Assembly: GCA_023144005.1 (NCBI GenBank)
Contig: JAGLGN010000025.1
Location: 1 to 48,944, forward strand
Origin: a bacterium
GTDB taxonomy: Bacteria; AUK180
Length of the DNA: 48,944 nucleotides
Direction: 5' to 3'
The number at the start of each line of letters is the position of its first letter. The first letter of the stretch is position 1. Position numbers and translations under genes: made by a program. Positions 16,577 to 24,860 of this stretch are shown here, piece after piece. Below the pieces are notes generated by a model that made no database searches, was not told the DNA's origin, and was given only the letters and a program-made list of their open reading frames with translations.

Positions 16577-17739
16577 CCTACACTCTCTAATATATAATTA
16601 AACCGGCTGTTTATTTCATTCTTTGATAATTTATTTTTCATTTTGTATGAGATTGTTTTTTTATGAGAGAAATATTTGAAAATTTTAAAATTTACATAAT
16701 TCAACTCTTTTATTTGTTCAATATTAATATTTACGTCTGTCATTGTTTCTCCAGGAAACCCAACCAAAATATGGCCATGTAATTGAATATTTGCATTTTT
16801 TTCGTTTACTTTATGAAAGAAGTTTATTACACCTGAGGAACTATATTTTCTATTCATTTTCCTTAGTATATTATCAGAAAAGCTCTGAATTGGTATCACA
16901 ATGTGCTTGAAGTTCATTGAAGTATTATTAAGTAAATCAATAAGTCCACTAGAGTAGATATTTAGAAAAGTTGGATTTAAGCCTGTTAAAGCAATTTCTT
17001 TTTTCAATTTTAATGTATTCACCTGAATAAATAGATCTAATAAAGTGCACCCTTTGTCAATTCCATATGCTCCAGTATCTTCAGCAGTAAATGTAAGTTT
17101 TTCGTCATTGCAACTTAGTATCTCTTCTATGATTTTAGATATTGGTTTACTTCGAAGATTTCCCATTACAGGTTTAATTGCACAATATGAGCAATTTGAC
17201 AAACAACCACTTGCAATTTTGATAATTCCTGAAGATTCTTTAAAATTTTGATAATTAATATTAGATTGAATTCTAGTTGAAGCATTATGAAATTTATCAT
17301 TGCTTTTAATTTTTAAAACATCGGAGTAGCTTTTTATATTTGAAATTTTATAGGGCTCAGATATTTCTGAAAAAGGAATACTTTGCTTTTCCAAAATATT
17401 TTGAACTTCTGAGATGTTGTTTGGACTTATATAATAATACTTACTACTATTATTTTTGTGATACTCATTATTCATATGAGGAAAACATCCCAAGACAATA
17501 ATTTCCCTATTATTTTGCTCAAAATGGAAATGCTGTGTAATATTATTAATAATCGCGATTGAATCATCCTGATTTCTTCCATCATATCCACAAGTACTTA
17601 TGAGAATTATATCAGCTTCTTGAATATTATCTGAGTTTATTAGACCATTTTTCTGTAACCATATGGCTATTTTCTCAGCTTCAATTTTGCGTCTAATACA
17701 TCCATTTGCACAAATGAAGTATTTCTTTTTTTTATTCAT
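16573..17739 (-). CDS. MiaB/RimO-like radical SAM methylthiotransferase without TRAM domain
   Basis: 388 residues. The N-terminal UPF0004 domain has its three auxiliary-cluster cysteines (ICANGC, ISTCGYDG, VLGCFPH). The radical SAM core has SGCLSNCSYCAIKP near residue 180 and later HGHILVGFPGETMTD. The chain stops near residue 388 without the RNA-binding TRAM domain of MiaB, RimO and MtaB, so tRNA or ribosome modification is less likely and a different substrate is suggested. It is first in the cassette. TATAAC lies 5 nt before the ATG, but no good -35 is seen. Confidence 0.85.
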   Translation of the reverse strand: MNKKKKYFICANGCIRRKIEAEKIAIWLQKNGLINSDNIQEADIILISTCGYDGRNQDDSIAIINNITQHFHFEQNNREIIVLGCFPHMNNEYHKNNSSKYYYISPNNISEVQNILEKQSIPFSEISEPYKISNIKSYSDVLKIKSNDKFHNASTRIQSNINYQNFKESSGIIKIASGCLSNCSYCAIKPVMGNLRSKPISKIIEEILSCNDEKLTFTAEDTGAYGIDKGCTLLDLFIQVNTLKLKKEIALTGLNPTFLNIYSSGLIDLLNNTSMNFKHIVIPIQSFSDNILRKMNRKYSSSGVINFFHKVNEKNANIQLHGHILVGFPGETMTDVNINIEQIKELNYVNFKIFKYFSHKKTISYKMKNKLSKNEINSRFNYILESVG

Positions 17740-17926
17740 TGTTAGTTATAACATTTTCTACTCAAATTTTTTCTAAATATTTCTTTTTTTAAGCTCATTT
17801 CTTTTGTTATTCCCCTTCGCTGCATTTATTTCGTATGCAATACTTAATTTCCTTATGAAATTGAAGCGCTTCCCCTTAAATGAGAAAATCTCACGCATTT
17901 CAGTTGACAACACTAAATCAGGCATC

Positions 17927-18108
17927 TCACAATTCTCCCTGTTTTTCAAATCCTCTAAGAGAATTGTATTTCAGAGAAGAAAGCATCCTCTCCTTGTTGT
18001 AGCATTCTTTGAAATTGTCCAATCCCTCGCAAGATTTCTCATATGTTTCAAAATCATTAAACCATATACGCTCCTTCTCCAAGTTCTTGATGCCTGTAAT
18101 ATTTTAAC
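17927..18108 (-). pseudogene. Relic of an IS3-family transposase C-terminus
   Basis: The minus strand, with an in-frame stop near 18060, reads FNDFETYEKSCEGL and FKECYNKERMLSSLKYNSL, then FEKQGEL and a stop at 17927. This follows the IS3 OrfB ending (tyrosine-asparagine-arginine YNxxRxHSSLxYxSPxxF pattern), with degenerate positions. The upstream part of the element is missing, cut off by the gene ending at 18111. The rest of the 370-nt gap down to 17740 holds no gene. Confidence 0.65.
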
Positions 18109-18110
18109 AA

Positions 18111-19727
18111 TCATTTTCTCTCTAATTTATTCATGATATCCATTAGTAAGTCTTTATTTACATGAGTTGATGCATTTGGTAGAGACCTAATATTACTTAG
18201 CAGGGTTTCGTTTTTATATTGTTTCATATTTTCTACTATGCTATTTAACAGTATAATTAATTCACCCGATTTAAAATTTTCCTTTATTAGAAAATCTGAA
18301 ATTTTATCTGCAATTTGGCTTTTTCTATTTTTTCTCATTATTTTCGACACTTTTCCATAAAGAATATTAATTATTTCCAATTTCTGTATTGATGTATTCT
18401 TAACTATTTCATCTACTATTCTCTCCATTAATATAACAAGATCATTTTTTTGCATAATATTCTCAATGTTGTCCCAGAATAAATCAAGTTTCTCATCATT
18501 AATGTTCTTTACGATTAGATTACCAATTTCAATAAAAGTCATCTCTAAAGGCTCTTTCTTAATGAATTTAATTAAGAATTCTAAGAACTCCTCCGATAAA
18601 TCAGCCCAGCAAATTTTTATTGTATCTTTAAGAAATTCCTTAATACTCTCTTTAAGTAAATCGATTATTATGTAGACTTCATAGTCAATATTTAAAGATA
18701 AGAAAGTGCAAGCTTCATCCCACAATGGGTCCCACTCTCCATTATCTTCCCTGCTATTTAAAATACTGACAATTTCTTTTTTCACTGCAGTTTTCTTTTT
18801 TATTAAATTATTCTTCAAGAAATATATATATTCAGCTTCGGCATTTTCTTTGAATAAAATCGAATAATATAATAACATTTTAACATCGGTTTCAATTTTG
18901 AGAATCGCTTTGCAAATAAGATCTTTTTGAGGAAATCCTTTTCCATTCTCCAAATTTGATAGAAAGAAATCTACTGAACTAAATTCTTTAATATATTTAA
19001 GGTACTCTGAAAGTAAATCAACATCCGTTTCTTCAAAATTTAAACCATTTATAATACTTATATAATTGCTGCTAACTCTTTGTCCATTCGCATTATAACT
19101 GACGATGCTTTTGCTAATGTCTAAATGAAATAAAATAATCAATAAATATAGCATAATAAAATAATCTATATTTTTCCGTTTATCCTGATGCAAACCCATA
19201 ATAAAAAAATGTTCTAATTTTATTGCTTTTTCCCCTTGCTCTGATGCCAAACTAACTAAAATAAGAAAGAGAAATTCCCAGAATTCCTTATACTCCAATA
19301 ATGAATTATATTTCTCCTTTATGGTGCTTAAAGAATGCATTTTATAAAAATGGTCGCTGATTTTGATTATCTTATCATAATTGATTTTTTCTTTTTCTAC
19401 AGTAAAATATGTTTTCATCATTTTGCTGTAGAGCCTATAATCATTTTCTAGAATGTTGTAGAATACGGCAGTCTCATTCATATTTAAGTCTGTTTCTATA
19501 GAAATTAGTTCAATAATTTCGTCCCACCTATCTTCGACTAACTTATCAACAATTGACTTAAATTCATTATCACTACTAAATAGATATTTGTAATACTCCA
19601 TTTTTGCTTCGTCTTCTTTTTTCTCTAGTTGTGAAAAAAATGTTTCCTTTGTCACTTGTAAAATATCTCCATCAATGCTTATCATTTTCAAAATTCCATT
19701 TATTATCGTACTTTTATTATTCATCAT
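18111..19727 (-). CDS. Large helical protein of unknown function, partner of the KAP NTPase
   Basis: 538 residues, almost entirely predicted helical, rich in Lys, Glu, Ile and Leu, without a recognised domain, signal peptide or clear membrane segment. Repeating blocks of hydrophobic and acidic residues (for example FLEFLIKFIKKEPLEMTFIE) resemble alpha-solenoid or helical-bundle proteins. It starts 1 nt after the stop of the KAP NTPase, so the two are translationally coupled and very likely act as a pair. Base composition is the low-GC type of the island. Function is not known. Confidence 0.7.
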   Translation of the reverse strand: MMNNKSTIINGILKMISIDGDILQVTKETFFSQLEKKEDEAKMEYYKYLFSSDNEFKSIVDKLVEDRWDEIIELISIETDLNMNETAVFYNILENDYRLYSKMMKTYFTVEKEKINYDKIIKISDHFYKMHSLSTIKEKYNSLLEYKEFWEFLFLILVSLASEQGEKAIKLEHFFIMGLHQDKRKNIDYFIMLYLLIILFHLDISKSIVSYNANGQRVSSNYISIINGLNFEETDVDLLSEYLKYIKEFSSVDFFLSNLENGKGFPQKDLICKAILKIETDVKMLLYYSILFKENAEAEYIYFLKNNLIKKKTAVKKEIVSILNSREDNGEWDPLWDEACTFLSLNIDYEVYIIIDLLKESIKEFLKDTIKICWADLSEEFLEFLIKFIKKEPLEMTFIEIGNLIVKNINDEKLDLFWDNIENIMQKNDLVILMERIVDEIVKNTSIQKLEIINILYGKVSKIMRKNRKSQIADKISDFLIKENFKSGELIILLNSIVENMKQYKNETLLSNIRSLPNASTHVNKDLLMDIMNKLERK

Positions 19728-19728
19728 C

Positions 19729-21615
19729 CTACTCCATATCTTCTTTAAACAGTTCGGTCATGATTTTTTCGAGTATCAGCTTCTTTCTCTTCTGGTCCAA
19801 GTCTTGATTATTCATTAGAAATATTAATCCTTCTCCACTAATTTGATCTATAAATAAATTTTGTTGTTGCTTTTCGATTGTGTGAATTATCAATGATCCA
19901 ACTTCCCTTTTAAATAATATTGAAAACTTTTTAGATATTGAATCTTTAAAGTAAAACAACAAATAATACAATTTACAATAAAAATCGAATTCTCCGTCGC
20001 TCACTTCATCCATTATATTTCTAATATAAGGTTCAATTTTATCGATAGATATTTTGTTTAGAATATTTTCTATTTCATTACTATCACCAGCACTGTTTTC
20101 ATTCAGTGCTTGAATTTCTGAAATAAGTTTATCTTTATAAAGTAAATCAGAAATATCAAATGTTTTGTATTTAAGAATCTTATAGCTTTTTTCTAATAAA
20201 ATATTGCTATAATTCACTTTATTTAGGTAATTAATTATTCTTTTTACCTGTTTGTCGTTGTCCTTACCTGCTTTTCCTTTCTTTAAATAATCTAAAAAAG
20301 ATAAATGGCATTTATACTTTTGACACCCAACATAGACACCAACCAAAACCACATCTAACCAGTTACCTTTTTGCATTCTCTCGCTCTCATTACTAATTGC
20401 TCTGATTAGGCCATAGTTGATTGATACTTCATTTAAATAGTTTATTATTTCTCGTGGGGTAATTGGCTTACTGTCACTCAAAAAAAGATAAAATATGCGA
20501 ATTAGTATATTCTCTTTTTCTTTTTCTTTTCCAAATAATTCTTCAAATTTTTCCTTAAAGATATTTCTCCAATTTAACTGTGAAATGTCGGGGATTTCTA
20601 TTGTATACGGAAATACTTTTTCAATAAATTCTTCTTCAAAATGATTTAGTTGTTGACCCAAATTTTGTTTGTCATTTCCATTTATACTCTCATTTACATA
20701 GCTATTGTTTTTTATTGATGAAAATACAGCTTTTACTCTTTCTTTATCAATGGGAATAACAAACCATACATTATTAAATTTCTCATTTTCATAGCTCTTT
20801 AATCCCTCTATTGTAAGCATTAACAACGAAATCATTCTCATTATGGTTCCATTATCAACTCTATCAAGATCATCTAACACTATTACTAATTCATCTAAGC
20901 TGGACCCATCGATGTTTTCAAGTATTTCTAGAAATAGCTGTTTATACACATAAGAAGGAAAATCTTCCGATTGTTCAGTTTCATTTGTATCTGTAATATT
21001 ATAGTCGCCTTTTAATAGTAAATCAGATATTTTTTTTAGGTTTTTGTCATCAAGGAAAGCTAAAAGGAATAATGTACCAACAGATATTACTGATACTGCT
21101 AGAGCAACAAGTGAAGAATGGAAAAAATTGTTTAAATTTTGAAAAATTAAATGAAACAAAGAAACACCTAAGACATTTATCAATAATAAAAACATTAAGA
21201 ATTTCGTAATAAAACTAAATGAAATGTCATCCTTATTTTTAGTGACATGTCTCTTTACAATTTTCCTAGTAATATTTTGCTCTAATGATTCTTTCTCCAT
21301 CGGAAAAAAATCATATAAATTCTTCAGGAAAACTCTATACAAATAATCATCTTTATGTGCCCATGAATTAAAAATAAATACATTATTACTTCGTTCTGTT
21401 TCCACTAATTCTATAATGGTTGATTTTCCTGACCCCCAATTCCCAAATAGACCGATTACATGTTTTTCTATTGGGATTTTGTTATCCATTATTTTTATTA
21501 TAGTTTTTGAAATTGTTTGGTGTATTCCAATTTTATCTTCTTTTGAGGGAACATCTTTTAAAATTTTAATTTTACTTCGGTGTTGATTTTCTTCTTTATT
21601 ATTGCGATTCTCCAT
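19729..21615 (-). CDS. KAP-family P-loop NTPase with inserted membrane segments
   Basis: 628 residues. Walker A is GLFGNWGSGKST (residues about 55-66), followed by VFIFNSWAHKDDYL, characteristic of KAP NTPases. Two transmembrane helices are inserted between Walker A and B (FLMFLLLINVLGVSLFHLIF and VALAVSVISVGTLFLLAFL, about 135-185). Walker B is ELVIVLDDLDRVD. Bacterial KAP proteins are often mobile, membrane-linked and found in defence islands. A sensing or membrane-remodelling role with the helical partner is an inference. GGAGG lies 6 nt before the ATG. Confidence 0.88.
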   Translation of the reverse strand: MENRNNKEENQHRSKIKILKDVPSKEDKIGIHQTISKTIIKIMDNKIPIEKHVIGLFGNWGSGKSTIIELVETERSNNVFIFNSWAHKDDYLYRVFLKNLYDFFPMEKESLEQNITRKIVKRHVTKNKDDISFSFITKFLMFLLLINVLGVSLFHLIFQNLNNFFHSSLVALAVSVISVGTLFLLAFLDDKNLKKISDLLLKGDYNITDTNETEQSEDFPSYVYKQLFLEILENIDGSSLDELVIVLDDLDRVDNGTIMRMISLLMLTIEGLKSYENEKFNNVWFVIPIDKERVKAVFSSIKNNSYVNESINGNDKQNLGQQLNHFEEEFIEKVFPYTIEIPDISQLNWRNIFKEKFEELFGKEKEKENILIRIFYLFLSDSKPITPREIINYLNEVSINYGLIRAISNESERMQKGNWLDVVLVGVYVGCQKYKCHLSFLDYLKKGKAGKDNDKQVKRIINYLNKVNYSNILLEKSYKILKYKTFDISDLLYKDKLISEIQALNENSAGDSNEIENILNKISIDKIEPYIRNIMDEVSDGEFDFYCKLYYLLFYFKDSISKKFSILFKREVGSLIIHTIEKQQQNLFIDQISGEGLIFLMNNQDLDQKRKKLILEKIMTELFKEDME

Positions 21616-21636
21616 ATTTTTCCTCCGATATTGTAT

Positions 21637-21645
21637 ATTATATCA
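21637..21645 (-). promoter_or_regulatory. Extended -10 promoter of the KAP gene pair
   Basis: On the minus strand TGATATAAT (TG-N-TATAAT) with no good -35, leaving a leader of about 15 nt with GGAGG. The rest of the 309-nt gap (21616-21924) shows no convincing gene; a 64-codon frame there has no ribosome site or family. Confidence 0.45.
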
Positions 21646-21924
21646 AATTCTCTTCAGTCCCCAGATAGCACAGATCGTTACCTTTTTTGATATGAATACT
21701 GTGTTGAGAAATGTTATTTTCAGTCATTAGTCCTCTCACATCAATAATAGTAAAGCACCTTATCGACAAAGTATAACCTGAAGAAACTGAGAAGTCAAGA
21801 AATTGGAAGACATTCCTTGCATTGTTTGGCATTTTTTTCGAAGATCCCGTAGAGGCTTGTTAGCGAATCCCCTCTTGGCTACAATAATCAACTTGTGAGC
21901 ACCTTAGCATTTCCATATTGTGCT

Positions 21925-23421
21925 CTACTCTTTTTCTCCAACTATCTTCTTGAATTCTCTCGTATTTCTGATATTAGTAAAATCGTCTTCATGCTGAGCT
22001 CTTATCTTACAAAACTCATCAATATTTACAGCCCTTTCTAAATACTTGATCGCCCTGGATGTTTTTTTCTGAATTGAGTATAAACATGCTAAATCATAAT
22101 TGAGCAGCGCTTGATCCTCACATTCATTTATTGCCTGCTTATAGATCGTTTCCGTCTCTTCATAACGCTTTAATTCGATTAGCAGAACTCCTAATCTTTT
22201 ATATGCAAAATACTTCTTCGGATTAATCTTAATTGCCTTCTTGTAGGCTTCTTCCGCTTCTTTGTAACGATTTGATTCGGCCAGTAAATCTCCTAATTCT
22301 TTGTATATGAAATATTCATTCGGGTTAATTTCTATTAATTCCCGGATCTTCTTTTCGCTGTAGTACTTTCTTATATCGTCTAACATTTCAGTAAAATCAT
22401 TATTATCAGGTATTGTCTTTTTTCTGTTCTCAATTAAATTGCACGCCTTACTGAACTCTTGCGTAGATTTTTCATAAAGCTTCATAGATTCCCGGCATAG
22501 TATTTCATAATCAGCTTTTTCTTGAAGTAAGCTCTTATCTAAATGATAATTTGCCTGACAATAATAAATGTCTCCTCTAAAATAGTGTAATGCTATTTTT
22601 GCGTTTTCAAATTCCTCATCAATTGAAGCCTTACGGTCAAAGATCTTATTAAAATGTACTTCGGAATTACTGTGATCCTCGTCTAATAGGCATACTATGC
22701 CAAGCGTGGAATGTGTCAGAAATACAAGTGTATTGGAGATGCTTTCTGTGAGATATGTGATCTTGAATTTCTTGCTTATTTCTTCTAATGTCTGACCTTT
22801 ATTCTTTTCAAATTCGATATTCCTCACCATTTTAATCTCAGGGCTTTTCACAATCGTAAGAGAAGTTTTGACTGTAACATCATCGTTCCATCCCCAGATT
22901 ACCATAATAGTCTTTGCATTTTTCCGGGTGCAGATACTACCCTCTTTTAATGCTTTCTCGTGACTGGGAATAATTTGTGAAGAAGTTACAACTTTAATTG
23001 ATGATAAATCATTCTCATTTATCTCTTTTAAAAAAGCTTCCCGGATTCTTTTCGAGATATTGATCTTGCTGTTACCTTCATTGATAAATTGCGAAATAAC
23101 TATGATCGTCTTATTCTGATTTCGGTAAATATCAAAAGGTTTGATCGCTATGAAAAGAAATATAGCGGCCAATACAACAGAACATAGGTATATTGTTTTA
23201 GTTTTTGCATTTTTCACCTTTTTGATGATCAGAAAAATGGCACCCGCTATAAGAAGGATCAAAAGAATATTGATAATGATCGGACAGGCAATATACTTTC
23301 CAGTCCTCTGAAATAGAATTGTAAGCCCTTTAATTATCGGGTTAGAGATTACCGCTGTTACCACTCCTATGACGATTACTGCTACTATATATTTTTTAAC
23401 CCAATTAATTATTGAGGTCAT
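21925..23421 (-). CDS. Membrane protein with three N-terminal spans and C-terminal TPRs
   Basis: 498 residues. Three membrane helices lie near 9-28, 44-64 and 75-95 (VAVIVIGVVTAVI, ILLILLIAGAIFLII, LCSVVLAAIFLFIAI). Next comes a globular part with TIIVISQFINEG and NAKTIMVIWGWNDDVTVKTS, similar in style to TolB-N/FlgO-like sensor segments seen in other TPR proteins. The C-terminal 140 residues hold about three TPRs (YKELGDLLAESNRYKEAEEA and its repeats). The substrate and partners are unknown. It follows the 108-residue membrane protein by 21 nt and is probably co-transcribed with it. GC is slightly higher than in the radical SAM cassette. Confidence 0.75.
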   Translation of the reverse strand: MTSIINWVKKYIVAVIVIGVVTAVISNPIIKGLTILFQRTGKYIACPIIINILLILLIAGAIFLIIKKVKNAKTKTIYLCSVVLAAIFLFIAIKPFDIYRNQNKTIIVISQFINEGNSKINISKRIREAFLKEINENDLSSIKVVTSSQIIPSHEKALKEGSICTRKNAKTIMVIWGWNDDVTVKTSLTIVKSPEIKMVRNIEFEKNKGQTLEEISKKFKITYLTESISNTLVFLTHSTLGIVCLLDEDHSNSEVHFNKIFDRKASIDEEFENAKIALHYFRGDIYYCQANYHLDKSLLQEKADYEILCRESMKLYEKSTQEFSKACNLIENRKKTIPDNNDFTEMLDDIRKYYSEKKIRELIEINPNEYFIYKELGDLLAESNRYKEAEEAYKKAIKINPKKYFAYKRLGVLLIELKRYEETETIYKQAINECEDQALLNYDLACLYSIQKKTSRAIKYLERAVNIDEFCKIRAQHEDDFTNIRNTREFKKIVGEKE

Positions 23422-23442
23422 GTGTTTTTGATCCGCATCTGC

Positions 23443-23769
23443 TTAATCTGTCTTTTCTCCAAGGCTTTTCTTCTCATTCCACTTCAAAGATTCATTTATC
23501 ACGGTATTCCAGCCGTACCCAAAAGCAAATGCTGTCGCAAATACTTTGAGCGCCATCCAGAGATCAGTAATCTCCGCTTCCGCTTCTTTGTATTGAGGGA
23601 GGATCAATAATACCGATACACCGGACAGGATGATTGAGCCCAGCGCAAATTTGATGAATTTCTTATCGAATTTTTCTATCTTTCCCTGCTTGAGCTTGCG
23701 CATATACGGAACCCATGTACGCATGAATACACCGAGAAATAAACCTAATAATTGTACTGCTATTTTCAT
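23443..23769 (-). CDS. Small two-span membrane protein of unknown function
   Basis: About 108 residues from ATG 23769 (MKIAVQLLGLFLGVF). Hydrophobic segments at about 3-18, 42-60 (FALGSIILSGVSVLLIL) and 78-93 suggest two or three spans, separated by a basic loop (RKLKQGKIEKFDKK). No family is recognised. A frame nine codons longer exists, but GAGGG stands just before 23769 and the extra residues would come from a hairpin sequence. The ribosome site lies inside that hairpin. The TPR membrane protein follows. Confidence 0.65.
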   Translation of the reverse strand: MKIAVQLLGLFLGVFMRTWVPYMRKLKQGKIEKFDKKFIKFALGSIILSGVSVLLILPQYKEAEAEITDLWMALKVFATAFAFGYGWNTVINESLKWNEKKSLGEKTD

Positions 23770-23794
23770 GATACCCTCTCGGAAAAAGGGTATC
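23770..23794 (-). promoter_or_regulatory. Hairpin covering the ribosome binding site
   Basis: A perfect 7-bp inverted repeat, GATACCC-N11-GGGTATC, ends directly at the ATG. The GAGGG Shine-Dalgarno is partly in the 3' arm, so folding would hide it. Translation control by structure is possible. Confidence 0.5.
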
Positions 23795-23892
23795 ACAATT
23801 TGTAATATTATTCAAGAGATTGGTATGAAGCGAAATGCTTCATAGCACTGGGTCTTTTCTCCTGCGATTCTGGGTTATACCGAATGGTATAT

Positions 23893-24056
23893 ATTAGGGA
23901 CGGTCTTTGATTTTGTACACTATCGACATGCAAAAATGTAAATCAAGTTGAATGATATATTTTCTGCACTGTAGGCGATATAGTTTATCAAGACTGCAAA
24001 TTTATTGAAATACCGCTCTTAAAAACAAGTGAACAAATTCAAACACCGTCCCTAAT
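23893..24056. mobile_element. 164-bp MITE-like element with 28-bp inverted ends
   Basis: The ends read ATTAGGGACGGTCTTTGATT on the left and, in reverse complement, ATTAGGGACGGTGTTTGAAT on the right. The match continues to 28 bp with three mismatches. It has no coding capacity. The GGGACGGTGTTTGA type of end is known to me from small transposase-associated elements in many genomes. It stops 4 nt before the end of the next gene. Confidence 0.8.
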
Positions 24057-24059
24057 TTC

Positions 24060-24683
24060 CTAATACTCATAGAGATGGAAGCGGCCGCGCTTGCCGGCAA
24101 GCCGGATCATTCCCGCGCGACGGAAGGTAAGTGTCAACGCCGATACCAGATGGCGGCGGATACTATACATTTCAGCGAGATCTCCGTTAGTGAACTGCTT
24201 TGGCAGTGATGGGGAGAAGAGCTTGAAATAATCACCCGGACAGACAAATCTTCGTTTACCGAGAACTTCTAAAAGAGTTCTTCCGGTAATGCCGTAACCC
24301 TTCCTTGAACGGTTTCTCTGCCTGTGCTCTGTGACAGAACATTCCAAGACCTCAAGGGAGAAGCCCGGCGTAGACAGAAGATTGCCGATGGATGAAAGCT
24401 CATTGAATATATGGAAGATGGACCTTCTCCGTGGAGAAAGGCGGGCCTTTTTATCGGAATATTTGATATATGTCTTTAACACAAGTGGATATACTACTGT
24501 GAGTTTTGCTTTTTCGCTGAGGGTCTCGAACTTCTTTCTGCATGTATGAAAGCTACCGGTCTGAACCTCCAGCAGCAGATCGCCTCTAACGATATCAACA
24601 ATGTAATTGTCATATTTGACCTCTAACCGGTCACCGGGCATTGAGATCCAAGCCTTCAGTTGACGATGAAGGTCACCCTCCAT
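24060..24683 (-). CDS. Nuclease-like protein (PD-(D/E)XK-type motif), uncharacterised
   Basis: 207 residues from ATG 24683 (MEGDLHRQLKAWISMPGDRL). The N-terminal part has EVKYDNYIVDIVRGDLLLEV followed by QTGSF, the D...ExQ/K arrangement of restriction-endonuclease-like folds. LHRQLKAW and LTVVYPLVLKTYI complete the pattern of a widespread uncharacterised family I recall by sequence style only. The C-terminal half includes a basic HTH-like region (FTNGDLAEMYSIRRHLVSAL). The longer frame to 24797 runs into a dispersed repeat and is rejected; TTG 24749 is an alternative start. DNA binding or cleavage is an inference. Confidence 0.65.
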   Translation of the reverse strand: MEGDLHRQLKAWISMPGDRLEVKYDNYIVDIVRGDLLLEVQTGSFHTCRKKFETLSEKAKLTVVYPLVLKTYIKYSDKKARLSPRRRSIFHIFNELSSIGNLLSTPGFSLEVLECSVTEHRQRNRSRKGYGITGRTLLEVLGKRRFVCPGDYFKLFSPSLPKQFTNGDLAEMYSIRRHLVSALTLTFRRAGMIRLAGKRGRFHLYEY

Positions 24684-24751
24684 ATAAGTACCGAAGTCAT
24701 TCTCATTCTGACCCGGAAGGCGATTATTGCTGATACAATTCTCTTTCAAGA

Positions 24752-24860
24752 CTATGCTACGCAGTGGACCCAGTAGCCCAGCGTCCCAGTGGAACAAGAG
24801 AAAGGGAGCTTTCTTTTCTCAACCAACCTCTATCCTCCAGCCTCTAACCTCTATTTTCCT
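24752..24860. repeat. Dispersed repeat modules, right flank of the island
   Basis: 24752-24800 is the reverse-complement partner of the 7431-7520 module (CTGCGTAGCA, GTTCCACTGGGA). 24821-24860 is a 40-nt AACCAACCTCTATCCTCCAG-type repeat almost identical to 43686-43725; it runs over the stop of the next gene. Confidence 0.75.

Noticed and set aside
17804-18136. Plus-strand 110-codon ORF
   Set aside because: It is a shadow of the minus-strand IS3 relic and has no ribosome site.
21638-21832. 64-codon minus-strand ORF upstream of the KAP gene region
   Set aside because: No ribosome site, no family, and it overlaps the KAP promoter.
21897-21925. GAGCAC/GTGCTC inverted repeat after the TPR membrane protein
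   Set aside because: The 17-nt loop and the lack of a T-run make it a poor terminator.
24684-24797. Longer N-terminus for the nuclease-like protein
   Set aside because: The extra codons lie in a dispersed repeat found elsewhere in non-coding DNA.
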